A DNA stretch of 64,000 bases from Cyanobacteriota bacterium (GTDB taxonomy: Bacteria > Acidobacteriota > Vicinamibacteria > Vicinamibacterales > UBA2999): positions 62,001-126,000 of the forward strand of contig JAIEMQ010000015.1 in NCBI GenBank assembly GCA_019752015.1, in the 5' to 3' direction. The notes below the pieces were generated by a model, which was given only the letters and a program-made list of their open reading frames with translations, did no database searches and was not told the DNA's origin. Of this stretch, positions 15,039 to 22,777 are shown piece after piece. Every line of letters starts with the position of its first letter. Position 1 is the first letter of the stretch. A program made the position numbers and the translations under genes.

Positions 15039-16267
15039 GAGACCGGCGAAATGGGGCGGGCTCGCTGCTTCTTCCCTGCCGCGCTGCGCGCTTGGTAGTT
15101 CACAAGCTCCGCGGGCACCGAGTTGTCGCCCGCGTCACGCGCGGTCGAGAGCGCGTGCGTGCGCTTGACCTCGTGCGCGCGGAAGAACGGATCGCCGAGG
15201 ATGTCGTAGTGCATGTTGCGGCGCTTGGCCACGAAGCCGGCGTCTTCGACGTTGCGGACGATTTCGACTTCGTCCATGCAGTAGGCGGCGCCGGCGGCGC
15301 GCACGACGTTCTCCTCGATCATCACGCTGCCCATGTCGTTGGCGCCGAACGCGAGGCTGAGTTGTCCGACCTTGCCGCCCTGCGTGACCCACGAGGCCTG
15401 CAGGTTGTCGAAGTTGTCGAGCACGAGGCGCGCGATCGCCAGGGTGCGGAGGTATTCGATGCCCGACGCCTCGATGATGTTGTGCGCGGCGCCCAGCTCG
15501 GTGTGCGCGGGCTGAAAGCTCCACGTGATGAACGCGGTAAAGCCGCCGGTCTCGTCCTGCAGGTCGCGCAGGCGCAGCATGTGTTCGAGACGCTCTTCGT
15601 CGGTCTCGACGGTGCCATACATCATCGTCGCGGTGGTGCGCAGGCCCTTCCGGTGCGCGTGACGCATCACGTCGAGCCATTCGTCGGCGGTCGCCTTGTG
15701 GTAGCAGTTGAGCAGCTTGCGCACGCGATCGACGAGGATCTCGGCACCGCCGCCGGGAATGCTGTCGAGGCCGGCCGCGATCAGCCGGTCGATCACCTCG
15801 GGCACGCTCAGCTTCGACATGCGCGAGAGGTGAATCACTTCAGGCGGCGACAGCGCGTGGAGCTTGAAGTCGGGGAACTGCTGCTTCACCGCGCGGAACA
15901 AGTCCTCGTACCACGCGATCGGCAGATCCGGGTTGTGACCGCCCTGCAGCAGCAGCTGCACGCCGCCCAGCTCGCGCGTCTCCTCGATCTTCCTGAAGAT
16001 CTCTTCGAAGCCGAGCACGTAGCCGTCGCTGTGCCCGACCTCGCGATAGAACGCGCAGAAGTTGCAGCGCGCCACGCAGACGTTGGTGTAGTTGACGTTG
16101 CGATCGATGATGTAGGTGACGAGATTCTCCGGATGCTTCCGGCGGCGAACCTCGTCCGCCATGCGGCCCAGCCAATAGGTCGGCGCGTGCCGATAGAGCT
16201 GCAGCGCGTCGGCGGCCGTCAGGCGGCCGCCGTGCGCGATGCGGTTCTCGAAGGCTGTCAAATCCAC
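15035..16267 (-). CDS. mqnC: Cyclic dehypoxanthinylfutalosine synthase (radical SAM)
   Basis: MqnC is the radical SAM enzyme that cyclises dehypoxanthinylfutalosine in menaquinone synthesis. The [4Fe-4S] cysteines are Cys64, Cys68 and Cys71 in NYTNVCVARCNFCAFYRE. Other family stretches are VQLLLQGGHNPDLPIAWYED, HALSPPEV, SIPGGGAEILVDRVR and the C-terminal LSLAFGANDMGSVMIEENV. Its 410 residues include a basic tail ending ARPISPVS. It overlaps the deaminase by four bases. It is also the reference for the degenerate relative at 17665-18540, with which it shares several blocks. Confidence 0.95.
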   Translation of the reverse strand: MDLTAFENRIAHGGRLTAADALQLYRHAPTYWLGRMADEVRRRKHPENLVTYIIDRNVNYTNVCVARCNFCAFYREVGHSDGYVLGFEEIFRKIEETRELGGVQLLLQGGHNPDLPIAWYEDLFRAVKQQFPDFKLHALSPPEVIHLSRMSKLSVPEVIDRLIAAGLDSIPGGGAEILVDRVRKLLNCYHKATADEWLDVMRHAHRKGLRTTATMMYGTVETDEERLEHMLRLRDLQDETGGFTAFITWSFQPAHTELGAAHNIIEASGIEYLRTLAIARLVLDNFDNLQASWVTQGGKVGQLSLAFGANDMGSVMIEENVVRAAGAAYCMDEVEIVRNVEDAGFVAKRRNMHYDILGDPFFRAHEVKRTHALSTARDAGDNSVPAELVNYQARSAAGKKQRARPISPVS

Positions 16268-16316
16268 TGAAGATTCAAGAATATCGAATCGCGGTGGACA
16301 AATACAGCCGCCGCGC

Positions 16317-16829
16317 TTACTTGCGCGCGGCGAACGGATTTTCGTCGGCGCTGGGACCGTAAATGGACGGCAGCGGCACGTCGAGGAGCCGGAGGTACAC
16401 CGACAACTGCCCGCGATGGTGAATCCAGTGATTCATCACGATGGCGCGCACCAGCGATCCTTTCGGCATCGACATCAGCGTGTTGTCGCCGGCCTTGGCG
16501 CTCCACATCTTGTCCAGCCCGGCATCGCCAATCTTCCCGAGCAGGTCCTTGCTCGTCTTGATGCTCTGATCGTGAGCCGCGAGAATCTCGTCGGTTGATT
16601 TCGGCGTGGGCGTCTTCTCACCCGTCAACTGCGTGACGTCCTGCGACGCCCAGCCGCAGATCACGCCGGGGCTCATCGCGACGTGAAGCGCGAGCTCGCC
16701 GAGCGACATCGATTTCGCATGCGGCTTCCAGGCGAGCTTGTCCGACGGGACGCGCTCCAGGACGCGGCGCGTCGTGGTGGCTTCATTTTCGAGTTCCTGA
16801 ACGATTGCGGCAATCCTGGACATCGTCAT
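16317..16829 (-). CDS. DinB-family protein
   Basis: This 170-residue four-helix protein belongs to the DinB/YfiT-like superfamily of putative metal-dependent enzymes, many of which are thiol-transferases. The three predicted metal histidines are in LGELALHVAMS (near residue 49) and NHWIHHRGQLSVYLR (near residue 135). It lies between mqnA and mqnC on the same strand with short gaps (49 and 39 bp) and so appears to be transcribed with them, but no role in menaquinone synthesis is known for it. Confidence 0.83.
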   Translation of the reverse strand: MTMSRIAAIVQELENEATTTRRVLERVPSDKLAWKPHAKSMSLGELALHVAMSPGVICGWASQDVTQLTGEKTPTPKSTDEILAAHDQSIKTSKDLLGKIGDAGLDKMWSAKAGDNTLMSMPKGSLVRAIVMNHWIHHRGQLSVYLRLLDVPLPSIYGPSADENPFAARK

Positions 16830-16868
16830 GCCTCCGGGGAAGGTTGTGTGAGTGGTGGATTGTATTAC

Positions 16869-17663
16869 TCACGCGGGATAAAAGCGCAGCGGTTCGAGGC
16901 CGGGGACCACGCCGATTTCCGCGGCGAGCTCGTGAAACCTGGCCAATCCGGCCTGCTCGGCGTGGCCCAGCCCGTACTTGAGGTTGTCGCGCAGGTACTC
17001 GAGCGCCCGTTGCTCGAGCGTGGCGTTGCCGTTGCCAACCTGCCTGGCGATTTTCGGGAGATGCGCGACGCCGGCGTCGCGCGCCTGCCGCAGCGCCGCG
17101 CATTGCGCGGCTGAGGCGGCGCCCGGACGCCCGACCCACATCGCATAGACGAACGGCAGCCCGGTCAGCGCCTTCCATTCGGCGCCGAGATCGATCTTGG
17201 TGACGTGGTGCTTCGCGGGATCGATGTCGAACGCCGGATCGCCGATCACCAGCGCCGCGTCGGCGCGATGCAGCATGGCGTCCAGATCCGGCGCCGCCGG
17301 CGTGAACTTCGGCGTGATGTGCCAGTGCTTCGCGCACAGTACCCGCGTCAGCGCCACCGAGGTGCGCGAGCTGAGATCGAGCGCGATCGTCTGCACGTCT
17401 CGAATCGGCTTGCGCGTGAACACCGCCACCGTCGCCACCGCACCATCCGACGCAATCGAAATGTCCGGCACGATCGTGTAGTGACCGCGCAGGTACTCGA
17501 TCGCCGGGATCAATCCGAGATCGACGCGCCCTTCGTGCAGCAGCTCGGCACACTTCGACGGGACGTCGAAGCGGACATCGAATTGATCGGGATGGGCATC
17601 GAGCCCGTAGACCAGCGGCTTCGTATTGAGATACGAAACCGCGCCAAGGCGCAGAGGTTTCAC
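16869..17663 (-). CDS. mqnA: Chorismate dehydratase
   Basis: MqnA makes 3-[(1-carboxyvinyl)oxy]benzoate from chorismate, the first step of the futalosine route. The GTG at 17663 gives VKPLRLGAVSYLNTKPLVYG, the characteristic N-terminus, and 264 residues. It starts one base after the stop of the MqnE-like gene; a TTG seven codons upstream is an alternative. The periplasmic-binding-protein-like fold is suggested by VDLGLIPAIEYLRG, SSRTSVALTRVL and ALVIGDPAFD. Confidence 0.93.
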   Translation of the reverse strand: MKPLRLGAVSYLNTKPLVYGLDAHPDQFDVRFDVPSKCAELLHEGRVDLGLIPAIEYLRGHYTIVPDISIASDGAVATVAVFTRKPIRDVQTIALDLSSRTSVALTRVLCAKHWHITPKFTPAAPDLDAMLHRADAALVIGDPAFDIDPAKHHVTKIDLGAEWKALTGLPFVYAMWVGRPGAASAAQCAALRQARDAGVAHLPKIARQVGNGNATLEQRALEYLRDNLKYGLGHAEQAGLARFHELAAEIGVVPGLEPLRFYPA

Positions 17664-17664
17664 G

Positions 17665-18540
17665 TCAGCTCGCGGCCCGTTCAACAGGAGTGAAACCGGC
17701 CGCAGCGATGTTGCGCTTCACGTCTTCGACCGACGTCCGGCGCTTGCCAAGCGACTCATCGTCCACCGTCGAGACGCGATCGAGATCGTTGGCCCCAAAC
17801 GTCAGCGCCACTTGCGCGAGCTTCGGTCCGTACTGCGCCCAGTCCACCTGGATGGTCTTCACCGACGGCAACACCAGCCGCGCGAGCGCGACGGCCCGCA
17901 CGTCTTCGTATCCCGTGGTCGGCATTTGCACCGGCTGCTCACGCGACAGCGGATTGACGGTGTCGATCTTCGGGAACTTCATGACGAGATCGCGCAGGTG
18001 AATCAGCCAGCTCGATCGGCCGTCGATGTTGATCGGGCTTTGCAGCGACAGGCAACGAACCGGGAGATCCGCCGCCTCGCAGGCCTTCAACGCGTCTTCG
18101 GCGTCGTGCAGCCGATCGACGGGCGCTTCGACGATCGCATCGAGGCCGGCGCTCTTCAACCTCGTGAGAATGTCGACGAGCTTGCCCCAGTGACGATCGG
18201 CAATGTCCGCCAGCGAAAACCCCGTCAACAACTGCGGCCCCGCCAGCATGCGCCCTTCCGCAATCAAGCCTTCCGTGTCTTCAAGAGATGCGGGCAATTT
18301 GGAAATCCGCATCTCCGCACCCGACGCACCCGACGCACCCGATGCACCCGATGCACCCGACGCACCCGTGATCTCGAGCACCCGAGTGAACGTGACCGAC
18401 TCGCCCACTCGAGCGCGACGCACTTCGTCCGCGAGCATTCCCAGCGAGAGGATGTCCGATGAGCCAAGCTCGTCGATCTCGGCGACGGTCAGCGCCTCGC
18501 CGGCGCGCGCCCGTTCGGCGATTGCCAGATTGATGTTCAC
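17665..18540 (-). CDS. MqnE/MqnC-like protein lacking the radical SAM cluster motif
   Basis: This 291-residue protein aligns by eye with the MqnC of this window. ADEVRR stands at residues 38-43 in both, followed by VTF/VTY. Where MqnC has RNVNYTNVC and its cluster cysteines, this protein has RVLEITGAS and a GAS tripeptide repeat (about residues 58-75). The C-terminus again matches: VRAVALARLVLP and VALTFGANDLDRVS against LRTLAIARLVLD and LSLAFGANDMGSV. Only two cysteines remain (in ACEAADLPVRC), so no CxxxCxxC cluster can form. It overlaps the Gfo/Idh gene by four bases and is one base from mqnA. It may be a relic, or a cofactor-free partner of MqnC or MqnA. Confidence 0.75.
   Translation of the reverse strand: MNINLAIAERARAGEALTVAEIDELGSSDILSLGMLADEVRRARVGESVTFTRVLEITGASGASGASGASGASGAEMRISKLPASLEDTEGLIAEGRMLAGPQLLTGFSLADIADRHWGKLVDILTRLKSAGLDAIVEAPVDRLHDAEDALKACEAADLPVRCLSLQSPINIDGRSSWLIHLRDLVMKFPKIDTVNPLSREQPVQMPTTGYEDVRAVALARLVLPSVKTIQVDWAQYGPKLAQVALTFGANDLDRVSTVDDESLGKRRTSVEDVKRNIAAAGFTPVERAAS
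18317..18370. repeat. Six in-frame 9-bp repeats in the MqnE-like gene
   Basis: Six head-to-tail copies of GCACCCGAY (the last diverged) encode a Gly-Ala-Ser tripeptide repeat. They lie exactly where the radical SAM cysteine loop should be. Because the period is a multiple of three, copy-number change keeps the frame open. Confidence 0.92.
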
Positions 18541-19454
18541 TGCCGCATCAACTCCACGATTCGTACCGCCAGCGCCAGCGCGGCGCGGCCTTGCTCTCCA
18601 GACACCAGCGGCGCGCGCTTCTCACGCACCGCAGCCACGAAATCCTCGAGCTCGCGCTTGAGCGGCTCGTCGCCCGGCACCGTCAGCTTGCCGCCGTCAA
18701 TCTTCGGCAGCCCCGCAGGCTGAGGCGACAGCTGATACATTTCGACCTCGCGTGCCGCCGTGTCGATGGACAGATACCGCTCTCGCTGAAAAAAGCGAAT
18801 CTTGCGGATCTGCTCGCGGCTGATGCGGCTCGCGGTGAGGTTGGCAATGCAGCCGTTCCTGAAACGCACTCGCGCGTTCGCGATGTCGACCTTCGGCGTC
18901 AGCACCGGCACGCCGACCGCCTCGACGCTCTCGACCTCGCTCGGCACCATGCTCAGGATCAAATCCAGATCGTGAATCATCAGGTCGAGGACGACGTCGA
19001 TGTCGAGGCTGCGGCCCAGTTGCGTGCCCATCCGATGCACTTCGATGAATCTCGGATCGTTCACGTAGGGCCGTGCGGCCGCGACGGCGGGATTGAAACG
19101 CTCACTGTGGCCCACTGCGAGCACCGCGCCCGATGACTTGGCCGCGGCAATCAACGCGTCGGCTTCCGCCACTGTCGATGCCACCGGCTTCTCGATCAGC
19201 GTGTGCACGCCCGACTCGATCAGCGGCAGCGCGATCGCGCTGTGTGCTTCGGTCGGCGCCGCGATCACCGCGAGCTCGAGATGCTGGATGTCGCGCACGT
19301 CGGCAAACGCCCTGGTGCCGTGTTCGCCGGCGATCTTCTCGGCGCGTTCGCGATTGATATCGATGACGCCGGCCAGCGACACGTCCGGCAGCGACGCGAG
19401 AATCCGCGCGTGATGCTGGCCGAGGTGTCCGACGCCGATCACCGCCGCCTTCAT
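18537..19454 (-). CDS. Gfo/Idh/MocA-family oxidoreductase
   Basis: This 305-residue NAD(P)-dependent dehydrogenase starts with a Rossmann motif, AVIGVGHLGQHHARIL. It has the family catalytic signature EKPVAST near residue 93 and a histidine in LMIHDLDLILSM near residue 170. These proteins oxidise or reduce sugars, often nucleotide sugars. It overlaps lpxI by four bases and ends the bamA-skp-fabZlpxA-lpxI run. GnnA, which oxidises UDP-GlcNAc before amination for N-linked lipid A, belongs to this family, so a lipid A role is possible. No GnnB-like aminotransferase is nearby. Confidence 0.82.
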   Translation of the reverse strand: MKAAVIGVGHLGQHHARILASLPDVSLAGVIDINRERAEKIAGEHGTRAFADVRDIQHLELAVIAAPTEAHSAIALPLIESGVHTLIEKPVASTVAEADALIAAAKSSGAVLAVGHSERFNPAVAAARPYVNDPRFIEVHRMGTQLGRSLDIDVVLDLMIHDLDLILSMVPSEVESVEAVGVPVLTPKVDIANARVRFRNGCIANLTASRISREQIRKIRFFQRERYLSIDTAAREVEMYQLSPQPAGLPKIDGGKLTVPGDEPLKRELEDFVAAVREKRAPLVSGEQGRAALALAVRIVELMRQ

Positions 19455-20278
19455 GGCTTCGGTCTCCCCATCACGGCGATCTTCGCCTCGTTCGCCGACG
19501 CGAAGAACGCCTCGCGATCGAAAATCAGCGTCCGGCCCGCATCGACCGACAACGCCCTCGCGCCGGCGACGCGCATCGCCTGGATCGTCGCCAGCCCGAC
19601 GATCGGCACGTCGAAGCGCATGTCCTGGTTCGGCTTCGCAACTTTAATAATCGCCACGCCCTCGCCGGCGAGGTGTCCTGCTCGCGCGATGCAGTCGTCG
19701 GTGCCTTCCATGGCTTCCACCGCGACGACCGCCTGGTGCTTCACGGCAATGGTCTGCCCGATGTCGAGCCCGGCGATCGCGTCGGCCATCCGGTAGCCGA
19801 ACTCGAGGTCCTTGCGCTCGGTCTCGTTGGGCACTCGATCGCTCAGCTGCCCTTCGCCGGCAAGCAGCGGCTCGAGGAACTTCGCCGAGTTGATCAGCTC
19901 CACGCCGCGCTCGCGCATCAGGTCAGCAACGGCGCCGATCAGCGCGTCGGTGTTGAAGCCCTTCAGCTTCCCCATCAGCGACATCGCCGTCATGTCGGGC
20001 ACGAACCCGCCGAAGATCTTGATGTGCTTGACCTGGCCGGCCATCACCGCCTGCGCGATTTTGTTGTCTTCGAGGATCTTCAGGAACGTGCCCAACTGGC
20101 CGATCGAGACCCAGTGCACATCGGCTTTCGGAGACTTCGCCGCGGCCTCTTCGATTTCTTTCGAGGCCTCTTCCTTGATCGCGACGACGACGACCTGGTG
20201 GCCCATCGATCGCGCCGCGTCAAGGACGAGGAACGGAAACCGGCCGTTGCCTGCGATCAACCCTAGTTTCTGAGCCAT
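19451..20278 (-). CDS. lpxI: UDP-2,3-diacylglucosamine pyrophosphatase LpxI
   Basis: LpxI cleaves UDP-2,3-diacylglucosamine to lipid X in lipid A synthesis and replaces LpxH in many diderms. The 275-residue sequence shows LGLIAGNGRFPFLVLDAAR at the start, AVMAGQVKHIKIF near residue 98, and in the C-terminal domain AIAGLDIGQTIAVKHQAVVA, EGTDDCIARAG and RFDVPIVGLAT, with the aspartates expected for this metal enzyme. It lies 21 bp after fabZ-lpxA and overlaps the Gfo/Idh gene. Confidence 0.95.
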   Translation of the reverse strand: MAQKLGLIAGNGRFPFLVLDAARSMGHQVVVVAIKEEASKEIEEAAAKSPKADVHWVSIGQLGTFLKILEDNKIAQAVMAGQVKHIKIFGGFVPDMTAMSLMGKLKGFNTDALIGAVADLMRERGVELINSAKFLEPLLAGEGQLSDRVPNETERKDLEFGYRMADAIAGLDIGQTIAVKHQAVVAVEAMEGTDDCIARAGHLAGEGVAIIKVAKPNQDMRFDVPIVGLATIQAMRVAGARALSVDAGRTLIFDREAFFASANEAKIAVMGRPKP

Positions 20279-20299
20279 CTGTGCCTTCTGCGGCCCTGG

Positions 20300-21637
20300 C
20301 TATTCCTCTGCGCCTTCGTCGGCCTTCTTGCCGCCGCGGCGCAGGATCACTCCGCGTGAGGCGGTGCGGATGAATTCGACGAGGTTGTCGACCTCCGGGC
20401 ACTTCAGCGCCGCATCCTGCTCGATGCGCGCGATCGCCTGGGTCGTGTTGAGCTTCGACTGCATCAGGTAGCGATACGCGGCGCGCAGCTTCTTCAGCGT
20501 GTCGTCGCCGAAGCCGCGGCGCTTCAAGCCGATCAGGTTGAGGCCGAACACGCGCGCCGGCCGGCTGCCGACCGTGCGTCCGTAGGGCAGCGCGTCCTTC
20601 GTGATCACCGAATAGCCGCCGATGAACGCGTAGGCGCCGACCCGGCAGAACTGGTGCACCGCCGATCCGGCGCTGACGTTCACGAAGTCGGCGATCGCCA
20701 CGTGCCCGCCAAGCGTCGCGTGCGGTCCGAAGATCGTCTGGTTGCCGACATGGCAATCGTGCGCCACGTGCACATAGTTCATGAACAGGTTGCGATCGCC
20801 GATTGTCGTCACGCCGCCGCCGCCCTCGGTGCCGCGGTGAATCGTGACGAACTCGCGGAAGATGTTGCCGAAGCCGATCTCGAGGCGAGTCGGCTCGCCC
20901 TTGTATTTCAGATCCTGAGGCGCGAGGCCGATCGACGCATACGGGAAGACTTCATTCGCGTCGCCGATCGTGGTGAGTCCTTCGATCACCGACGACGCGC
21001 CGATCTTGCAGTTCCGCCCGATGCGCACGTGCGGACCTATCACCGCGAACGGCCCAACCGTCGTGCCCGCGCCGACGACCGCGGCCGGCGACACGTGCGC
21101 GGACGGATCGATATGCGCGATCGGCTGGACGGCCAGCAGCAGTTCCGCTTCGACAACCGTCTGGCCGTCGACTTCGGCGAGCGCCGCGGCTCGCACCAGC
21201 GGACCGCGCGACGCGCCAAGCGTGACCACGAGCCTCAGTTGATCGCCGGGGATGACGTGCCTGCGGAACTTGGCGCCGTCAACGCCGCGCAGCTGTACGC
21301 CCATGCCGGCCGCGCTGGCCCTGAGCGAACTCGAGTCCGGAGCATCCGGACTCGAGTGAGTCGAAGGGTCGAGAAGCAGCAATGCCGCCGCCTGCGTCAG
21401 CGCCTCGATCATGAGGACCGCCGGCATCAGCGGCTTGTGCGGAAAATGTCCCTGGAAAAAGTCTTCGTTGACGGTGACGTTCTTGAACGCAACCAACCGC
21501 TTCCCCGGCTCGTGCTCGGCAATCGAGTCGACGAGCAGTGAGGGAAAGCGGTGGGCTAAACGCTCCAGCACGTCCGCGGTCCCGCCCCTCGACTGCGCCC
21601 GGGGCGGTCCTGAGCTTGCCGAAAAACCGGCGCTCAC
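20300..21637 (-). CDS. Bifunctional FabZ-LpxA fusion
   Basis: One 445-residue frame joins a 3-hydroxyacyl-ACP dehydratase to UDP-GlcNAc acyltransferase. The FabZ part (about 25-170) has the active-site His and Glu in GHFPHKPLMPAVLMIEALTQ. The LpxA part (about 172-445) is a left-handed hexapeptide helix with catalytic His in MNYVHVAHDCHVGN and family segment PYASIGLAPQDLKYKGE. The two domains would use the same 3-hydroxyacyl-ACP pool. A palindromic element is inserted in frame in FabZ (encoding DPSTHSSPDAPDSS). The GTG start overlaps the skp stop as GTGA; its first 22 residues also come from repeat-like DNA, and GTG 21571 (VLERLAHRFP) is an alternative. Confidence 0.9.
   Translation of the reverse strand: MSAGFSASSGPPRAQSRGGTADVLERLAHRFPSLLVDSIAEHEPGKRLVAFKNVTVNEDFFQGHFPHKPLMPAVLMIEALTQAAALLLLDPSTHSSPDAPDSSSLRASAAGMGVQLRGVDGAKFRRHVIPGDQLRLVVTLGASRGPLVRAAALAEVDGQTVVEAELLLAVQPIAHIDPSAHVSPAAVVGAGTTVGPFAVIGPHVRIGRNCKIGASSVIEGLTTIGDANEVFPYASIGLAPQDLKYKGEPTRLEIGFGNIFREFVTIHRGTEGGGGVTTIGDRNLFMNYVHVAHDCHVGNQTIFGPHATLGGHVAIADFVNVSAGSAVHQFCRVGAYAFIGGYSVITKDALPYGRTVGSRPARVFGLNLIGLKRRGFGDDTLKKLRAAYRYLMQSKLNTTQAIARIEQDAALKCPEVDNLVEFIRTASRGVILRRGGKKADEGAEE
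21319..21368. repeat. Palindromic insertion element inside the FabZ domain
   Basis: A perfect inverted repeat with 13-bp arms (21329-21341 and 21345-21357, loop GCA) is flanked by CCCTGAGCGA on one side and GAGTCGAAGGG on the other. It is translated in frame into a serine-rich insertion. Similar CCTGAGC/TCGAAGG-bordered sequences lie at 21588-21625 and 46297-46344, so this looks like a dispersed small palindromic element. Confidence 0.8.
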
Positions 21638-22272
21638 TGACCGGGTGGCTTCGGGGCGGCGGGCTTGGCCGGCGGCTTCGCCGAGTCGAGCTTCTTGATC
21701 ACCTCAGACGAGATATCGAGCGAGGAATCCGCCCACACCAGGCCGGCGTCGGGACCGTTGAACACGAACTGCAGGCCCATTTCCTGCGCGACCTGCTGCA
21801 GTACCGGCTCGAGCCGCTGCTGGAATTCCTGCTGTAACGCCTGCTGCAGTTCCTGCACCTCCGCCTGCGCGTCCTGCGTGAAACGCTGCACCTCGAGCGT
21901 CGCCTTCTCGATGTTCTTTTGCAGCTCGCCGGCTACCGACGCGCTCATCACCGAGCCTTCCTTCTCGAGCTTCTGTTGCATGGTCGTGAGCTGCTTGTTC
22001 CTCTCGTTCAGCTCGGCGGCCTTCTTCTGCTGCAGCGCCTGGATGCGCGTCGTCGCCACGCGGCCGTCGGCCGATTCATTGGCGATGCGCTGAAGGACCA
22101 CATACGCGACCTTTGCGCCCTGCGGGAACGGTTTCGGCGCGGGCGGCTGTGCCGGAGCCTGGGTGGCCGGAGCGGGAGCCGCGGGCTTGGCCTGATCGGC
22201 CGCAGCCTGCGCGTAAACGGGAGCGGCCGCGAGCACGGCGGCCAGCGCCACAACGACGATAAAACCTTTCAT
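21634..22272 (-). CDS. skp: Skp/OmpH-family periplasmic chaperone
   Basis: Skp holds unfolded outer-membrane proteins in the periplasm for BamA. The ATG at 22272, preceded by AAGGA at a good distance, gives 212 residues with a signal peptide (MKGFIVVVALAAVLAAAPVYAQA). A proline-alanine-rich stretch follows (about 24-47). Then comes the long, Gln- and Glu-rich coiled coil (about 60-160) that forms the Skp tentacles. It lies downstream of bamA and overlaps fabZ-lpxA by four bases, the usual gene order. Confidence 0.9.
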   Translation of the reverse strand: MKGFIVVVALAAVLAAAPVYAQAAADQAKPAAPAPATQAPAQPPAPKPFPQGAKVAYVVLQRIANESADGRVATTRIQALQQKKAAELNERNKQLTTMQQKLEKEGSVMSASVAGELQKNIEKATLEVQRFTQDAQAEVQELQQALQQEFQQRLEPVLQQVAQEMGLQFVFNGPDAGLVWADSSLDISSEVIKKLDSAKPPAKPAAPKPPGQ

Positions 22273-22325
22273 TACCAGTCCTTTCAAGGAGATCGGAAGT
22301 CTGTGATTTTAGCCGACTTCGGCCT

Positions 22326-22360
22326 CAAATCCGAAATCCGAGATCTGAAATGCGAAATCC
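22326..22360. repeat. Five GAAATCC-type heptads between the lipoprotein gene and skp
   Basis: Five head-to-tail heptads (CAAATCC, GAAATCC, GAGATCT, GAAATGC, GAAATCC) directly abut the stop of the lipoprotein gene. The same heptad type precedes the RND pump gene at 47546. Confidence 0.85.
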
Positions 22361-22777
22361 CTAAGGATGGCTGACGGTGAAGGTGTAAGGAACCGGTTCG
22401 GTCAGCACCCCGACGTCGTAGACCCGGACGCAGAGGGAGCCGCCCAGCGTCGACACCGTTCCCGTCAGTACGCTGGTGACGACGGCGTTGTCGTTGGTCA
22501 GCACCGCGCTGCAGGTCGCACCGGCGAGCGTACCCATGCTGAAACCGACCTTGGCCGGCGCGGTTTCACCCAATGAAGTCAGCGTCGCCGTCACTGCCCC
22601 CGTCGCACTGGTGAAGACATTGTGCGTGGCCGCGCCGTTGACGGTCAATGTTCCAGTGAATGTTTCCGTCACAATCACCGGAGTCGGCGTAGTCGGCAGA
22701 CGGCTGATCAGGCCCCCACAGCCGATCGCGGCTGCCGCGACTGGAACCAACAACGCAAATACTGCGAATCCGCGCAT
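22361..22777 (-). CDS. Small secreted lipoprotein coupled to bamA
   Basis: This 138-residue protein has a lipoprotein signal with the lipobox AAIGC (Cys20), a short Pro-Thr-rich linker (SRLPTTPTPVIVTE) and an all-beta-looking domain rich in Thr, Val and Gly, with single cysteines near residues 88 and 115 that could pair. Its ATG overlaps the bamA stop as TAATG, so it is made with BamA. I recognise no family. The position suggests a Bam-associated or envelope lipoprotein, but the sequence itself also resembles generic adhesive or choice-of-anchor beta domains. Confidence 0.7.
   Translation of the reverse strand: MRGFAVFALLVPVAAAAIGCGGLISRLPTTPTPVIVTETFTGTLTVNGAATHNVFTSATGAVTATLTSLGETAPAKVGFSMGTLAGATCSAVLTNDNAVVTSVLTGTVSTLGGSLCVRVYDVGVLTEPVPYTFTVSHP

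Noticed and set aside
15035-16267. Assignment as MqnE or as F420 CofH
   Set aside because: The NYTNVCVARCNFCAFYRE and QGGHNPDLPIAWYED stretches fit MqnC better, and no F420 genes are nearby.
16880-16900. T-loop-like sequence suggesting a tRNA gene
   Set aside because: It lies inside mqnA and no cloverleaf can be drawn; similar chance matches near 55470 lie inside mtnP.
18317-18370. Possible assembly artefact in the MqnE-like gene
   Set aside because: The repeat keeps the frame, and the same kind of 9-bp array occurs in another gene (32402), so it fits the genome's own repeat habit; read coverage would still be worth a look.
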